The notes: generated from the letters alone by a model not told the origin. DNA of 64,000 nt from G965232465 sp965276005 (GCA_965276005.1 OZ254962.1:1922001-1986000); one strand, 5' to 3'. Numbered from the stretch's first letter, positions 1-7,939 are shown. Numbers and translations: made by a program.

Positions 1-1
1 T

Positions 2-31
2 GGGCAACTTTCAAGAACAATTTTAAAATGA
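2..31 (+). CDS. possible 3' end of an upstream gene (partial)
   Basis: Frame 2 is open from the window edge and ends in a TGA at 29-31 that overlaps the rsmA ATG as ATGA. This four-base overlap is typical of translationally coupled genes, so the last nine codons of an upstream gene probably lie here. In many alphaproteobacteria pdxA precedes rsmA, but nine residues are too few to identify it. Confidence 0.3.
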   Translation, partial: GQLSRTILK

Positions 32-870
32 TTATCGACGCTATTAACGCCTTGCCCAGTCTGCAACAAACCGTACGGGATTTTCACTTGAGTCCCCAAA
101 AAAAGTGGGGGCAAAATTTTTTATACGATATGAACATCACCCACAAAATCGTTCGCTGTGCCGGCGATGTCCGCAGCGGCACAGTGATCGAAGTGGGACC
201 CGGACCGGGGGGACTAACCCGTGCCATACTGATGGCAGGGGCAACAGATGTGATCGCCATCGACAGGGATATACGGGCGGTACACGCCTTGACACCCCTA
301 GTAAATGCCAGTGACAATATGTTACAGGTACAACACGGCAATGCGGGACACGCTGACATTTGGCATATGGGATCCGCCCCCCGGCACATTATTGCCAACC
401 TGCCGTACAATGTGGGTACACAGCTGTTGTTGTCGTGGATAAAGCACCGCCAACACTTTGCCAAAATGACCCTGATGTTTCAAAAAGAAGTCGCCGAACG
501 CATCACCGCCCCACAGGGACACAAACACTATGGCAGGCTTGCCGTACTGTGCAACTGGGCGTGTCATACACAAATTGCCATGACCCTGCCCCCCAGTGCA
601 TTCACCCCGCCACCTAAGGTAGACAGTGCCGTAGTAACCTTAATCCCCCGTGCCATTCCCCTAGGCAGGTGCAGTTTACACAGCTTGGAAACAATCACCA
701 AAGCCGCTTTTGGACAACGGCGAAAAATGCTCCGTTCCTCGTTAAAATCGCTGGCGGTCGATTCGCTGGCGTTACTAGAACACTGCAACATTGCCGCCAC
801 ACTTAGGGCAGAAGAACTGCACATACAACAATTCTGTGCATTGGCAAAAGCCTATGAGGCGATGGTATAA
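28..870 (+). CDS. rsmA: 16S rRNA (adenine1518-N6/adenine1519-N6)-dimethyltransferase RsmA (KsgA)
   Basis: A 280-residue protein of normal family length. It transfers four methyl groups from S-adenosylmethionine to two adjacent adenines in helix 45 of 16S rRNA during late small-subunit assembly. Visible motifs are KKWGQNFL near residue 26, the SAM-binding EVGPGPGGLT at 55-64, the catalytic NLPY at 124-127, FQKEVAERI, and FTPPPKVDSAVV in the C-terminal half. The ATG at 28 seems to overlap the stop of a gene running in from the left, which supports this start although no strong ribosome binding site is visible. Identification is secure. Confidence 0.97.
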   Translation: MIIDAINALPSLQQTVRDFHLSPQKKWGQNFLYDMNITHKIVRCAGDVRSGTVIEVGPGPGGLTRAILMAGATDVIAIDRDIRAVHALTPLVNASDNMLQVQHGNAGHADIWHMGSAPRHIIANLPYNVGTQLLLSWIKHRQHFAKMTLMFQKEVAERITAPQGHKHYGRLAVLCNWACHTQIAMTLPPSAFTPPPKVDSAVVTLIPRAIPLGRCSLHSLETITKAAFGQRRKMLRSSLKSLAVDSLALLEHCNIAATLRAEELHIQQFCALAKAYEAMV

Positions 871-954
871 TCAAAATTATAGGGAAAATTATATAAAATG
901 ATACCGTCTTGGTATACTGTATAATTTTCGTTTTGTGGGATGCATCGTGAGGTT

Positions 955-1088
955 TAAGGGGCTAACGCCCCTCGCTCGTATGATGTTGATTTTGCCGTAC
1001 TGCGTACGACAAAATACAACACTCGTTACCCCGCTCTGCGCCACAATGCCACTGCGTGGCAAGCAGTGGCAAGCGGTTGCAACCGCTT
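955..1088 (-). repeat. dispersed intergenic repeat, copy A
   Basis: Read on the minus strand this segment starts with a perfect palindrome, AAGCGGTTGCAACCGCTT (1071-1088), continues through a GTATTTTGTCGT-like core, and ends with GGGGCGTTAGCCCC (957-970). The plus strand at 45845-45971 has the same parts in the same order. It lies between rsmA and sbp, which point towards each other. The palindrome is followed on the plus strand by four T, so it may also act as a terminator for rsmA. No gene is seen in 871-1144. Confidence 0.65.
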
Positions 1089-1144
1089 TTAATATACTCC
1101 ACAAACAATCGGTTATATAAACTTCACCATCTTACAAAAAACCT

Positions 1145-2143
1145 CTATTTATACTTACGGCGATTATTAAACAGCTGATCTAACTTGGCATTGGGGGCAA
1201 AGTGTTTTGTATTTACCTGTTTCCAACCGCCAAACGCCGTATCAATATCGTACAATTTCACCGCAGGGAAATTGTCCGCATACTTGTTCGATACCACAGG
1301 GTGATTTACCCGGTTGTTAAATTGGGCAATAATTTCTTGTCCTGCCTCAGAATATAGAAAGTCTAGATACGCTTTTGCCTGTTGTGTGGTACCTTTTTTT
1401 TGTGCCACTTTATCGACAACTGAGATGGGAAATTCCGCCTTTAAAGAAGTTTTTGGCACAATCCGTTGGTATGTATCCGCCCCTTCTTTGGCGATAATAT
1501 TTACCACTTCTGCCTCAAAAGTTACCAATACATCGCCAATTTTACGGTCGGTAAAGGTGGTGGTTGCCCCCCGTCCGCCCGTGTCGAAAACCTTGACCCT
1601 CGAAAACAGTCGACTTATGAAAGCGTCTGTTTTTGCACCTTCGCCATAATTTTCAACCCCATACGCATACGCCGCCAAGTATGTATAACGGGCGTTACCA
1701 GAAGTTTTCGGATTGGGAAAAATCACATCCACATCCGATCGAGCCAAATCAGACCAGTCTTGAATGTTTTTCGGATTCCCCTTTCGTACCAAAAACGCCG
1801 GCAGCGAATAATAAGGCGAAGCGTTATTTGCCAGTCGCCCTTGCCAATCCGCATCGACAAAGCCTTTTTCCGCCAAAATATCGATGTCCTTCCACTGGTT
1901 AAAAGTCACCACATCCGCCCCCAAACCCTGTAAAATTGCTCGTGCTTGTTTGCTGGTACCCGCATGGGATTGCTTAATCGCAATATCATCGCCGGTTTTT
2001 GCTTTATAGTCGGCAACAAACGCCGGGTTAATAGTTGCAAACAATTCCCGAGCAATATCATAAGACGCATTCAACAAAGTCGTCGCAGAAGCCGAAGTAA
2101 CCAACCCAATCGCCACAACAGTAGAGAAAAATATTTTTTTCAT
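1145..2143 (-). CDS. sbp: periplasmic sulfate-binding protein of an ABC transporter
   Basis: A 332-residue protein with a typical signal peptide (MKKIFFSTVVAIGLVTSASA). The mature part carries the Sbp/CysP family signatures NASYDIARELF, QSHAGTSKQARAI, FPNPKTSGNARYTYLAA and DTGGRGATTTFTDRKIGDV. It should capture sulfate or thiosulfate in the periplasm and pass it to the CysTWA permease. None of the permease or ATPase genes is in the window, so it is an orphan here. The ATG at 2143 follows AAGGAAACTAAAC, a good ribosome binding site. A few kb away a sulfite reductase gene is only a fragment, so the fate of sulfate uptake in this organism is uncertain. Confidence 0.92.
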   Translation of the reverse strand: MKKIFFSTVVAIGLVTSASATTLLNASYDIARELFATINPAFVADYKAKTGDDIAIKQSHAGTSKQARAILQGLGADVVTFNQWKDIDILAEKGFVDADWQGRLANNASPYYSLPAFLVRKGNPKNIQDWSDLARSDVDVIFPNPKTSGNARYTYLAAYAYGVENYGEGAKTDAFISRLFSRVKVFDTGGRGATTTFTDRKIGDVLVTFEAEVVNIIAKEGADTYQRIVPKTSLKAEFPISVVDKVAQKKGTTQQAKAYLDFLYSEAGQEIIAQFNNRVNHPVVSNKYADNFPAVKLYDIDTAFGGWKQVNTKHFAPNAKLDQLFNNRRKYK

Positions 2144-2411
2144 GTTTAGTTTCCTTATATTAAAATACAGTGTAAAAAATAATAATTTGGCATATCACAG
2201 TCAAATTAAGTACAATTATAAGCAAAATATTTTATTATGCAACAATAAAATATATTTTTATTTTAATTACACTTTTTTTATGTTTAATGTAGATGTAGCA
2301 TTTACGAAAGTGTGATTTTATTCCATACTAACGGATTATACTCTTTATGCGTACAAATACGACACACCTATCAACAAAAAACACAGCAAATAAAATACAT
2401 ACAAAAAATGT
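2144..2411. other. AT-rich upstream region of sbp with an inverted repeat
   Basis: No gene is seen. The stretch is very AT-rich and contains a perfect 10-base inverted repeat, ATATTTTATT at 2227-2236 and AATAAAATAT at 2244-2253, around a 7-base loop. It lies about 85 bases upstream of the sbp start and could be an operator or a weak hairpin. No riboswitch is recognised. Confidence 0.35.
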
Positions 2412-2440
2412 TTGATTTTTGCCATAAACGCATGTATAAG
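2412..2440 (+). promoter_or_regulatory. promoter of tRNA-Thr
   Basis: TTGATT (2412-2417) and TATAAG (2435-2440) are separated by exactly 17 bases. The predicted start near 2447 is about 18 bases ahead of the mature tRNA, as expected for a short precursor leader. Confidence 0.5.
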
Positions 2441-2464
2441 GTCAGTGGCAAACCAAAAAGCACC

Positions 2465-2539
2465 GCCGTCGTAGCTCAGTGGTAGAGCGCGTCATTGGTA
2501 ATGACGAGGTCGGAAGTTCAATTCTTCTCGACGGCACCA
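2465..2539 (+). tRNA. tRNA-Thr (anticodon GGT)
   Basis: The acceptor stem GCCGTCG (2465-2471) pairs with CGACGGC (2529-2535), followed by discriminator A and an encoded CCA. The D arm reads GCTC...GAGC, the anticodon stem is CGTCA/TGACG around the loop TTGGTAA, and the T loop is TTCAATT. The anticodon GGT reads ACC and ACT threonine codons. The 72-base body plus CCA has normal length. Confidence 0.95.
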
Positions 2540-2709
2540 TTTAAAAAGTGTTGTAAATCAATATGTTAAATTCTATTTTGAATTTTTAAACCTTCCATTT
2601 TTAAATCTAATTTTTTGACTTGTACCGACAGAATACCTTGCCACAAAGGTGCATATGGGGTGCATAATCGAGTGTTTTTTTTGATATTGTGTGCATTTAG
2701 TATAAATTA

Positions 2710-2750
2710 TACCTTGCAATTTGTATAATTTTCATGCAAAATACAAGGTA
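2710..2750 (+). promoter_or_regulatory. imperfect hairpin overlapping the start of the DUF4143 ATPase gene
   Basis: TACCTTG (2710-2716) is complementary to CAAGGTA (2744-2750). Further pairing inside the loop (TTTGTAT with ATGCAAA) makes a long imperfect hairpin. It covers AAGG just before the ATG at 2750, so the folded RNA would hide the translation start. As DNA it could equally be an operator. TATAAT-like sequence lies within it. Confidence 0.35.
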
Positions 2751-3919
2751 TGTTAAAGCGATATATTACAGATTTTGTACATAAAAGTGTATCCCAAATG
2801 CCGGCGGTGGCGTTGTTGGGGGCTCGGCAAGTGGGGAAGACTACGCTTGCTAAGACCTTTATGGCGGATGGGAATGCCATTTATATGGACTTGGAAAATC
2901 CTCGGGACTTGTTACGGCTCGACGACCCTTTGGCGTTTTTTGCGGAACATGCGGACAAGTTGATTATTCTGGACGAAATCCAACGCATGCCCAATATGTT
3001 TACGACCCTGCGAGGGATGATTGATACCAACCGTGCTAACGGTCGTAGGGTTGGACAGTTCTTATTATTAGGCTCTGCATCTATGGATTTAATGCGTCAA
3101 TCGTCCGAAAGTCTTGCCGGTCGTGTGCGGTATGTACATATGGGCGGATTAAATGTACTGGAAATCGGGAAAAGCCGTCAAGATATGAATCGCCTGCTAC
3201 TGCGGGGGGGATTTCCCGAAAGTTACTTAGCGGTCGATGACAGTTCGGCTATGGATTGGGTGCATGATTTAATAAGTACTTATCTGGAACGGGACATTCC
3301 GCAAATGGGCTTTAATGTACCTGCAGACAGGTTGCGGAGATTGTGGGCTATGCTTGCCCATTTGCAAGGGGAAACGGTTAATGTCAGCACCTTAGCCACC
3401 AATTTGGAAGTACAACGGGCAACTGTCAATCACTATTTGGATATTTTAACTGATTTATTATTAGTTCGTAAATTACAACCGTATCACGCCAATGTAAAAA
3501 AACGCCTAGTAAAATCCCCCCGATACTATATTCGGGACACGGGCATACAAAATTGTTTGTTGGGCATAGAAAATCACGATGCGTTATTATCCAACCCCAT
3601 ACTAGGCAAATCATGGGAAGCGTTCATCATAGAAAACATCCACTCTGTCCTGCCGAAACGGGCAGAAACATACTTTTACCGCACGCAAGCAGGGGCAGAA
3701 ATAGATCTCATCATAAAATTCCCCACAGGCGACATCTGGGCAATCGAAATAAAATACGGACAATCCCCAAAAATCAGCAAACATTTTCATACGACCTGTC
3801 AAGACATAGGGGCAACCCAAAAATACATCATATACGGCGGGAACGATACATTCCCCATCAGAAATGGCGTTGTTATGACAGGGGTAAAGGCGTTTATGGA
3901 AAGACTTGGGGAATACTAA
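2750..3919 (+). CDS. AAA_14 / DUF4143 family ATPase
   Basis: A 389-residue ATPase of the AAA_14 plus DUF4143 type. The Walker A motif is GARQVGKTT (24-32) and the Walker B region is LIILDEIQRMP. FLLLGSASMDLMRQSSESLAGR is the typical following segment. The C-terminal part, with RTQAGAEIDLII and WAIEIKYG, resembles a PD-(D/E)xK-like fold often seen in DUF4143. The family is common in free-living and host-associated bacteria, spreads horizontally and has no settled function; toxin-antitoxin-like or stress roles have been suggested. It stands alone between tRNA-Thr and an insertion sequence, which fits a mobile history. The start is set by the open frame. Confidence 0.85.
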   Translation: MLKRYITDFVHKSVSQMPAVALLGARQVGKTTLAKTFMADGNAIYMDLENPRDLLRLDDPLAFFAEHADKLIILDEIQRMPNMFTTLRGMIDTNRANGRRVGQFLLLGSASMDLMRQSSESLAGRVRYVHMGGLNVLEIGKSRQDMNRLLLRGGFPESYLAVDDSSAMDWVHDLISTYLERDIPQMGFNVPADRLRRLWAMLAHLQGETVNVSTLATNLEVQRATVNHYLDILTDLLLVRKLQPYHANVKKRLVKSPRYYIRDTGIQNCLLGIENHDALLSNPILGKSWEAFIIENIHSVLPKRAETYFYRTQAGAEIDLIIKFPTGDIWAIEIKYGQSPKISKHFHTTCQDIGATQKYIIYGGNDTFPIRNGVVMTGVKAFMERLGEY

Positions 3920-3958
3920 CACCTTGCTTTAACCGTCTGTTTACCATACTTTTTTAAA

Positions 3959-4673
3959 GGGCTGTACCAGATAACTAGCCTAAATATTTTTTAGTCCACT
4001 GTTTTTTTTGTGATTTAAAACCACTGTGATTAAATCGCCACTCACATTCTTTCAAGTATAGCACGAAATTCTGCTTAGAAATACTATTATATGTACGCAT
4101 ATGGCGTTTAGCTTGGTTCCAAAAATTTTCAATGCCATTTATGTGATTATCACCATCTGCAAACTCTGTGCTATGGTTAATCCGCATATGGTGAAAATCT
4201 GTAACATCCAAAGCATTATATCCTTTCCAACCATCACTATATACGATACTATCAGGAACAACTTTGCTTTCAATAATTGGTATTAAAGTATCACCACTTG
4301 CATCAGGTATCATTTGCGTATAAACCTTTTCGCCCCTTTTAAGTAAGCCAAATACAGGTGTTTTCGCCTTCGCACCCCGCCCCCTTTTTCCTTTACGGCT
4401 ACCACCGAAATAACTCTCGTCAACTTCTATTTTACCACCAAAATAATTACTGCCTTGCTGTTCCATTTCATAGAAAATTATCTCTCTTAAACGATGAAAA
4501 TAATATGCTGAGGTCTTATGATTAACACCTATCAATTCATTGGCACAACGAGCTGTCGTTCCTGCAACAAAGTGTTCAATTAATTGCTCTTGCTTATACC
4601 AACTTATCCGACTTTTTTTAAATAATCTATCCATAATAACAACCTATCATAAGTTAGTTATCTGGTACAGCCC
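3959..4673 (-). mobile_element. complete IS1595-type insertion sequence
   Basis: A 715-base element bounded by perfect 19-base terminal inverted repeats, GGGCTGTACCAGATAACTA at 3959-3977 and its complement at 4655-4673. It contains one transposase gene on the minus strand and nothing else. The expected 8-base target duplication is not visible: 3951-3958 reads tttttaaa and 4674-4681 reads caaatttt. This suggests rearrangement after insertion, in keeping with the gene fragments just to its right. Confidence 0.9.
3975..4634 (-). CDS. IS1595 family (IS1016-like) transposase
   Basis: A 219-residue DDE-type transposase, apparently intact. It has KIEVDESYFGG (candidate catalytic Asp 72), VYSDGWKGY (Asp 134), and NGIENFWNQAKRHMR (Glu 169/Asn 170 and Lys 176), the layout of the IS1595 group. 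The basic stretch GGSRKGKRGRGAKAK after the first Asp is also typical. The N-terminal zinc ribbon found in longer members is absent, as in the short IS1016 subgroup. It fills almost the whole element between the terminal repeats. Confidence 0.93.
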   Translation of the reverse strand: MDRLFKKSRISWYKQEQLIEHFVAGTTARCANELIGVNHKTSAYYFHRLREIIFYEMEQQGSNYFGGKIEVDESYFGGSRKGKRGRGAKAKTPVFGLLKRGEKVYTQMIPDASGDTLIPIIESKVVPDSIVYSDGWKGYNALDVTDFHHMRINHSTEFADGDNHINGIENFWNQAKRHMRTYNSISKQNFVLYLKECEWRFNHSGFKSQKKQWTKKYLG

Positions 4674-4760
4674 CAAATTTTAATTTCATGCTTTGCTCTT
4701 CTGTATGGAGCACCGAATCTTTATCTAGTGCTAATCGTCTTGTGTCAAACTATGCTGACA

Positions 4761-5063
4761 CTAATTGCTTTGAGTTAAGTCTAATTCACCATCAGCAACG
4801 GCTAATAACAAATTAAATACATAAACAGTTGGTTTTCTGCCTGATCCTTTTTCTAACACAGATATTAAATTTTCATCTACTAGTTTCCTCAGAATACTAT
4901 TTGCGGTTTCCCTGCTCTTAATATCTGCAACTTCCATGAAGTTACTTGAATTGATAATTGGAAATCTAAAAAACGCATCCAATGCCCCGATAACAGATGG
5001 AGAGTGGGTTGTTTCAGTAAACTTTTGTTTCATCATTTCATGCGTTCTTAGAACCAATGCGTG
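4761..5063 (-). pseudogene. Fic family protein, C-terminal remnant
   Basis: The minus strand codes for about 100 residues that resemble the C-terminal winged-helix region of Fic proteins. The segment runs from ALVLRTHEMMKQKF through a helix-turn-helix (NSSNFMEVADIKSRETANSILRKLVDENLISVLEK) to GRKPTVYVFNLLL. The catalytic HPFxxGNGR motif and the whole Fic domain are missing. Upstream of about 5063 the frame runs antisense into the cysJ fragment and is not related to Fic. The gene was evidently cut by a deletion joining it to cysJ. Confidence 0.55.
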
Positions 5064-5064
5064 T

Positions 5065-5424
5065 GGGGACAATTGGCTGTTTTTTGGCGATCGCACCGAA
5101 GCCAACGATTTTTTATACAGTGAAACCTTAACCACATGGGAAAAACAAGGCAAACTGCGGCTGTCCTTGGCATGGTCCCGTGACCCTAACACCCCAAAAA
5201 CCTATGTACAAGACCTGATGTTACAACAGGGCGAAGACATTTTTAAACAACTTGAGAAGGGGGCATACTTTTACATTTGCGGTGATGCATCGAAAATGGC
5301 AAAAGATGTGGACGCCGCCTTATTAGAAATCGTATCGACACACGGAGCTATGGCAATAGAAAAAGCCACCGCATACATTAACGACCTAAAAAAGAATAAA
5401 CGCTATGTGCGCGATGTGTATTAA
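5065..5424 (+). pseudogene. cysJ: sulfite reductase flavoprotein (CysJ), C-terminal remnant
   Basis: About 119 residues match the NADPH-binding end of sulfite reductase flavoprotein: WLFFGDRTEANDF, RLSLAWSRD, KTYVQDLMLQQG, GAYFYICGDASKMAKDVD and the terminal KRYVRDVY. The FMN and FAD domains (about 480 residues) are absent. The open frame continues leftward to 4936 only because it reads antisense through the Fic remnant, so a start there would be spurious. The pathway for reducing sulfite is therefore broken at this locus. Confidence 0.8.
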
Positions 5425-5445
5425 AGTGACCATAGTATCGCTGCA

Positions 5446-5471
5446 ACAAAAAAGTAATCAGACGACCTTTA
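5446..5471 (+). repeat. left direct repeat flanking the restriction-modification cassette
   Basis: The sequence contains AATCAGACGACC (5456-5467) preceded by an A-rich ACAAAAAAGT and followed by TTTA. A related copy lies at 7940-7968 in the same orientation. The two copies bracket the methylase and nuclease genes. Confidence 0.45.
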
Positions 5472-5561
5472 GGAATTTTTATACATAACTCCGAAAGCCC
5501 ATCCCCATAAATTGCTACTATATGAACGGAATTTCACCTATATTCCATAAAATATCGACTG

Positions 5562-6647
5562 TTATCTGCTAGATTTTCTACGATTGCAATCTTTGCATAA
5601 CATTTGACAGTTTTGTTCCACCGTTTTACCGCCCTGCGACCATGGGGTGATGTGATCGCCTTCCATTTGTTTAATGTCAAAGTGTTCGTTGCAGATTATA
5701 CATATACCGTTTTGTTTTTGGTATACTCTTTGTTTTATTTGGGGAATAAAAGCCCTTATATTTAAATGTCGTTCGTCATGAGTTAGGATATAAGGATAGA
5801 TACCCTTTTGATTTTGTACATCTTCGTCTTCAATAAGTTTTGATATTTCTTTTTCTAATTCTGTCGTATCATAAGTCTTATCTTTAAATTCATTATACAG
5901 ATCCCCCCAATTTACACCTTTCATTATTTTAACTCGTTTTTCTATAAAAGTGCCTTTTACCCAAGTAATGACATTTTGAAAGTATTGCCATAAAGCAAGT
6001 GCATTAAGATCATGCTGATGATTCGACATATATGGTTCAATATTTTTTTCTGAAATCCATTTTATTACTGTTTCTAAATAGTCTTGTCTAATAGCAGAGC
6101 CGTTCAAATAATCATGTCCAATTTGATAGGCAGGACACCCATTTTTACTGAAATACCTTTTAGCATCGGTGACCCAAGAACCCGAATAAACAGCATTTCT
6201 TAATTCTTGTTCTGTTAATTTTTCGCCTGCTATGTTAATAGTTTGAAACCATTTTAATTTTTCACTATCTTTGCCGCTACAAATATAAACCATTAATTTA
6301 TAATCTAAAATTTGCTGTTGTTCGTCCGATTGCAAATTATGAAAACTTCTTAAATTATAAGAAAAATCACCATTGATATATTGGCATAAGGATAGGGTTC
6401 TTTGTTGCCCATCTATAACTTCAAAAGTTCCATTCTCTTTAAGAGCCCAATACATGACATTTAATGGAAAATTGTTTGTTACAGTATTTATAACTGCGTC
6501 CCGTTGTGCGTCTTTATAGATAAACTCCCGTTGATAGGGAGGGCGAATATCTAACTTTCCACCATACCCTAAAATGCCATTCTCTTGGTTGTCTTCATAT
6601 CCATCTGTTAGTTCACGAACGGTTATTTCTTTAAGTTCTATTTTCAT
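5562..6647 (-). CDS. DUF262-HNH endonuclease (GmrSD/SspE-like restriction nuclease)
   Basis: A 361-residue protein with two parts. The N-terminal DUF262 domain carries the NTP-sensing or ParB-like signature DGQQRT (79-84), after the PPYQREF motif. The C-terminal HNH nuclease has CxxC at 316/319, the catalytic DH at 331-332, Asn 346 and a second CxxC at 351/354. Proteins of this build act as restriction or anti-phage nucleases (compare GmrSD and SspE). The ATG overlaps the stop of the upstream methylase as ATGA, so the two are co-translated. Together they look like a compact restriction-modification pair. The target site and cofactor cannot be told. Confidence 0.85.
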   Translation of the reverse strand: MKIELKEITVRELTDGYEDNQENGILGYGGKLDIRPPYQREFIYKDAQRDAVINTVTNNFPLNVMYWALKENGTFEVIDGQQRTLSLCQYINGDFSYNLRSFHNLQSDEQQQILDYKLMVYICSGKDSEKLKWFQTINIAGEKLTEQELRNAVYSGSWVTDAKRYFSKNGCPAYQIGHDYLNGSAIRQDYLETVIKWISEKNIEPYMSNHQHDLNALALWQYFQNVITWVKGTFIEKRVKIMKGVNWGDLYNEFKDKTYDTTELEKEISKLIEDEDVQNQKGIYPYILTHDERHLNIRAFIPQIKQRVYQKQNGICIICNEHFDIKQMEGDHITPWSQGGKTVEQNCQMLCKDCNRRKSSR

Positions 6648-7738
6648 AATTTTTTATTCCTTATAATTATGCGTGCGTATATACTAGAATACAATGCACC
6701 AGTTTCACAGTCCTTAAATGCAGGTAGTTTTTTATCTTTTGTGGGATTATAAAGTCTATATAAAGTCCCTTTTGCATTCATTGTATATATACCTGTTGAT
6801 TTCCCGGTTTTTTTGTCTAAAATCTCCATTTTTCTGTTAGTATCAAATTCAATAGAGCCAACAATCCCCAATGCTATAATTTCAAATTGTTCGGGATTAT
6901 ATTTATCCATAAAAGTAATAGGGACACCCATCTCACCAGAATAATCCATTGGAATATCTTTGGTTTTGTCGACATTGATTGCATTAAAATTTTCATATTT
7001 CGGGTACGATTCAGGTTCATACATTTTATAAAGAATTAAATCTTCGTAACGAGACTTATATTCCAAGTTTGTAAACCAACGAACACCTTTAACTCGGATA
7101 AATTTATTATTATTTTCATCTACTCTAAACCCTGACGCTTTTAATGGATAGTCCTTGGGAACTCCAAATTCTCTGTCGCCACTTTTTATACTTGCCCCTA
7201 ACCATATTTTATTATCACGAATCAACGAAAAAATTTCCTTATAAGTGAGTGCATTTAAATTTCCGATAATTAAAAACTGTTTATCATATTCGATTAGTTG
7301 TGCAACATACTCTCGAAACAGTGAAAATGGGGGGTTGGTAACAATAATATCTGCTTGTTTTAAAATATCGATACATTCATTACTACGAAAATCACCATCG
7401 CCATCAAGATAATGAACGCCTATCTCTTCTATATCGGGAACATTGTTGCCATTTTTATCACCATTGTATTCAAGATAAATGGCTTTTTCGCTATCATTTT
7501 GACTAAAAAAATCCCTATTTTGATTTTTGTAACAAATGGTTATGAGTTTTTTTAAGCCAAGATGTTCAAAGTTATAAGAAAAATAGTGAAAAAAATTACT
7601 TACTCGTGGGTCATCACAATTACAAAGAACAGTTTTACCTTTAAAATGTTCCTTGTAATGTTTCAATTCTTTTTCAATATCCGAAAGCTGCGTATAGAAC
7701 TCGTCCTTTTTTTGCTTTTTTGCTTGCTGTAAACCCAC
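6644..7738 (-). CDS. EcoRI-type adenine-specific DNA methyltransferase, probably phase variable
   Basis: A 364-residue protein of the EcoRI methylase family, shown by KKDEFYTQLSDIEKELKHY near the N-terminus, VLCNCDDPRVSNFFHYF, and the catalytic NPPF at 135-138. It should methylate adenine to N6-methyladenine. The frame has no ATG at its head: it opens from a GTG at 7738 just after a run of 16 C (minus strand). An ATG with a plausible AGGAA site lies upstream at 7795-7797. From it translation enters the C run, and with 16 C reaches a TAG directly after. With 17 or 14 C it would read straight into this gene. The present state therefore looks OFF or weakly expressed from GTG. Confidence 0.85.
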   Translation of the reverse strand: MGLQQAKKQKKDEFYTQLSDIEKELKHYKEHFKGKTVLCNCDDPRVSNFFHYFSYNFEHLGLKKLITICYKNQNRDFFSQNDSEKAIYLEYNGDKNGNNVPDIEEIGVHYLDGDGDFRSNECIDILKQADIIVTNPPFSLFREYVAQLIEYDKQFLIIGNLNALTYKEIFSLIRDNKIWLGASIKSGDREFGVPKDYPLKASGFRVDENNNKFIRVKGVRWFTNLEYKSRYEDLILYKMYEPESYPKYENFNAINVDKTKDIPMDYSGEMGVPITFMDKYNPEQFEIIALGIVGSIEFDTNRKMEILDKKTGKSTGIYTMNAKGTLYRLYNPTKDKKLPAFKDCETGALYSSIYARIIIRNKKL

Positions 7739-7747
7739 ATTTCTAGT

Positions 7748-7763
7748 GGGGGGGGGGGGGGGG
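7748..7763 (-). repeat. homopolymeric C16 tract (candidate phase-variation switch)
   Basis: Sixteen consecutive G on the plus strand, hence C in the sense of the methylase. It lies between an upstream ATG (7795-7797) and the methylase frame. Slipped-strand changes of one or two units would switch the upstream start in or out of frame. The exact length may differ between cells or be misread in sequencing. Confidence 0.8.
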
Positions 7764-7869
7764 TAAATATTTGTTTTTGTTGACTATTTTGTGTCATTAC
7801 GCTATCAATTCCTCATATGTTAATTTATTATCAAAGCCCCATCAAGTAGGCTGTTCGTATGGTCAAGTG

Positions 7870-7917
7870 TTAGTTCACAATTTCTTGTTTGGTAGCAACA
7901 CTGGTATTTTGGATCAT
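7870..7917 (-). pseudogene. short remnant of a second coiled-coil gene copy
   Basis: On the minus strand the bases encode NTSVATKQE, almost the same as NTNVATKQD in the intact coiled-coil gene at 7990-8553, and then hit a stop. Only about 12 codons match. It lies just left of the right-hand direct repeat, so a paralogue was probably cut when the neighbouring cassette was inserted or rearranged. Confidence 0.45.
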
Positions 7918-7939
7918 AATATCCCTGCAAATCGTAAAC

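Noticed and set aside
4936..5064. N-terminal part of the open frame that ends in the cysJ fragment
   Set aside because: It reads antisense through the Fic remnant and does not resemble any flavoprotein, so it is not a real start of cysJ.
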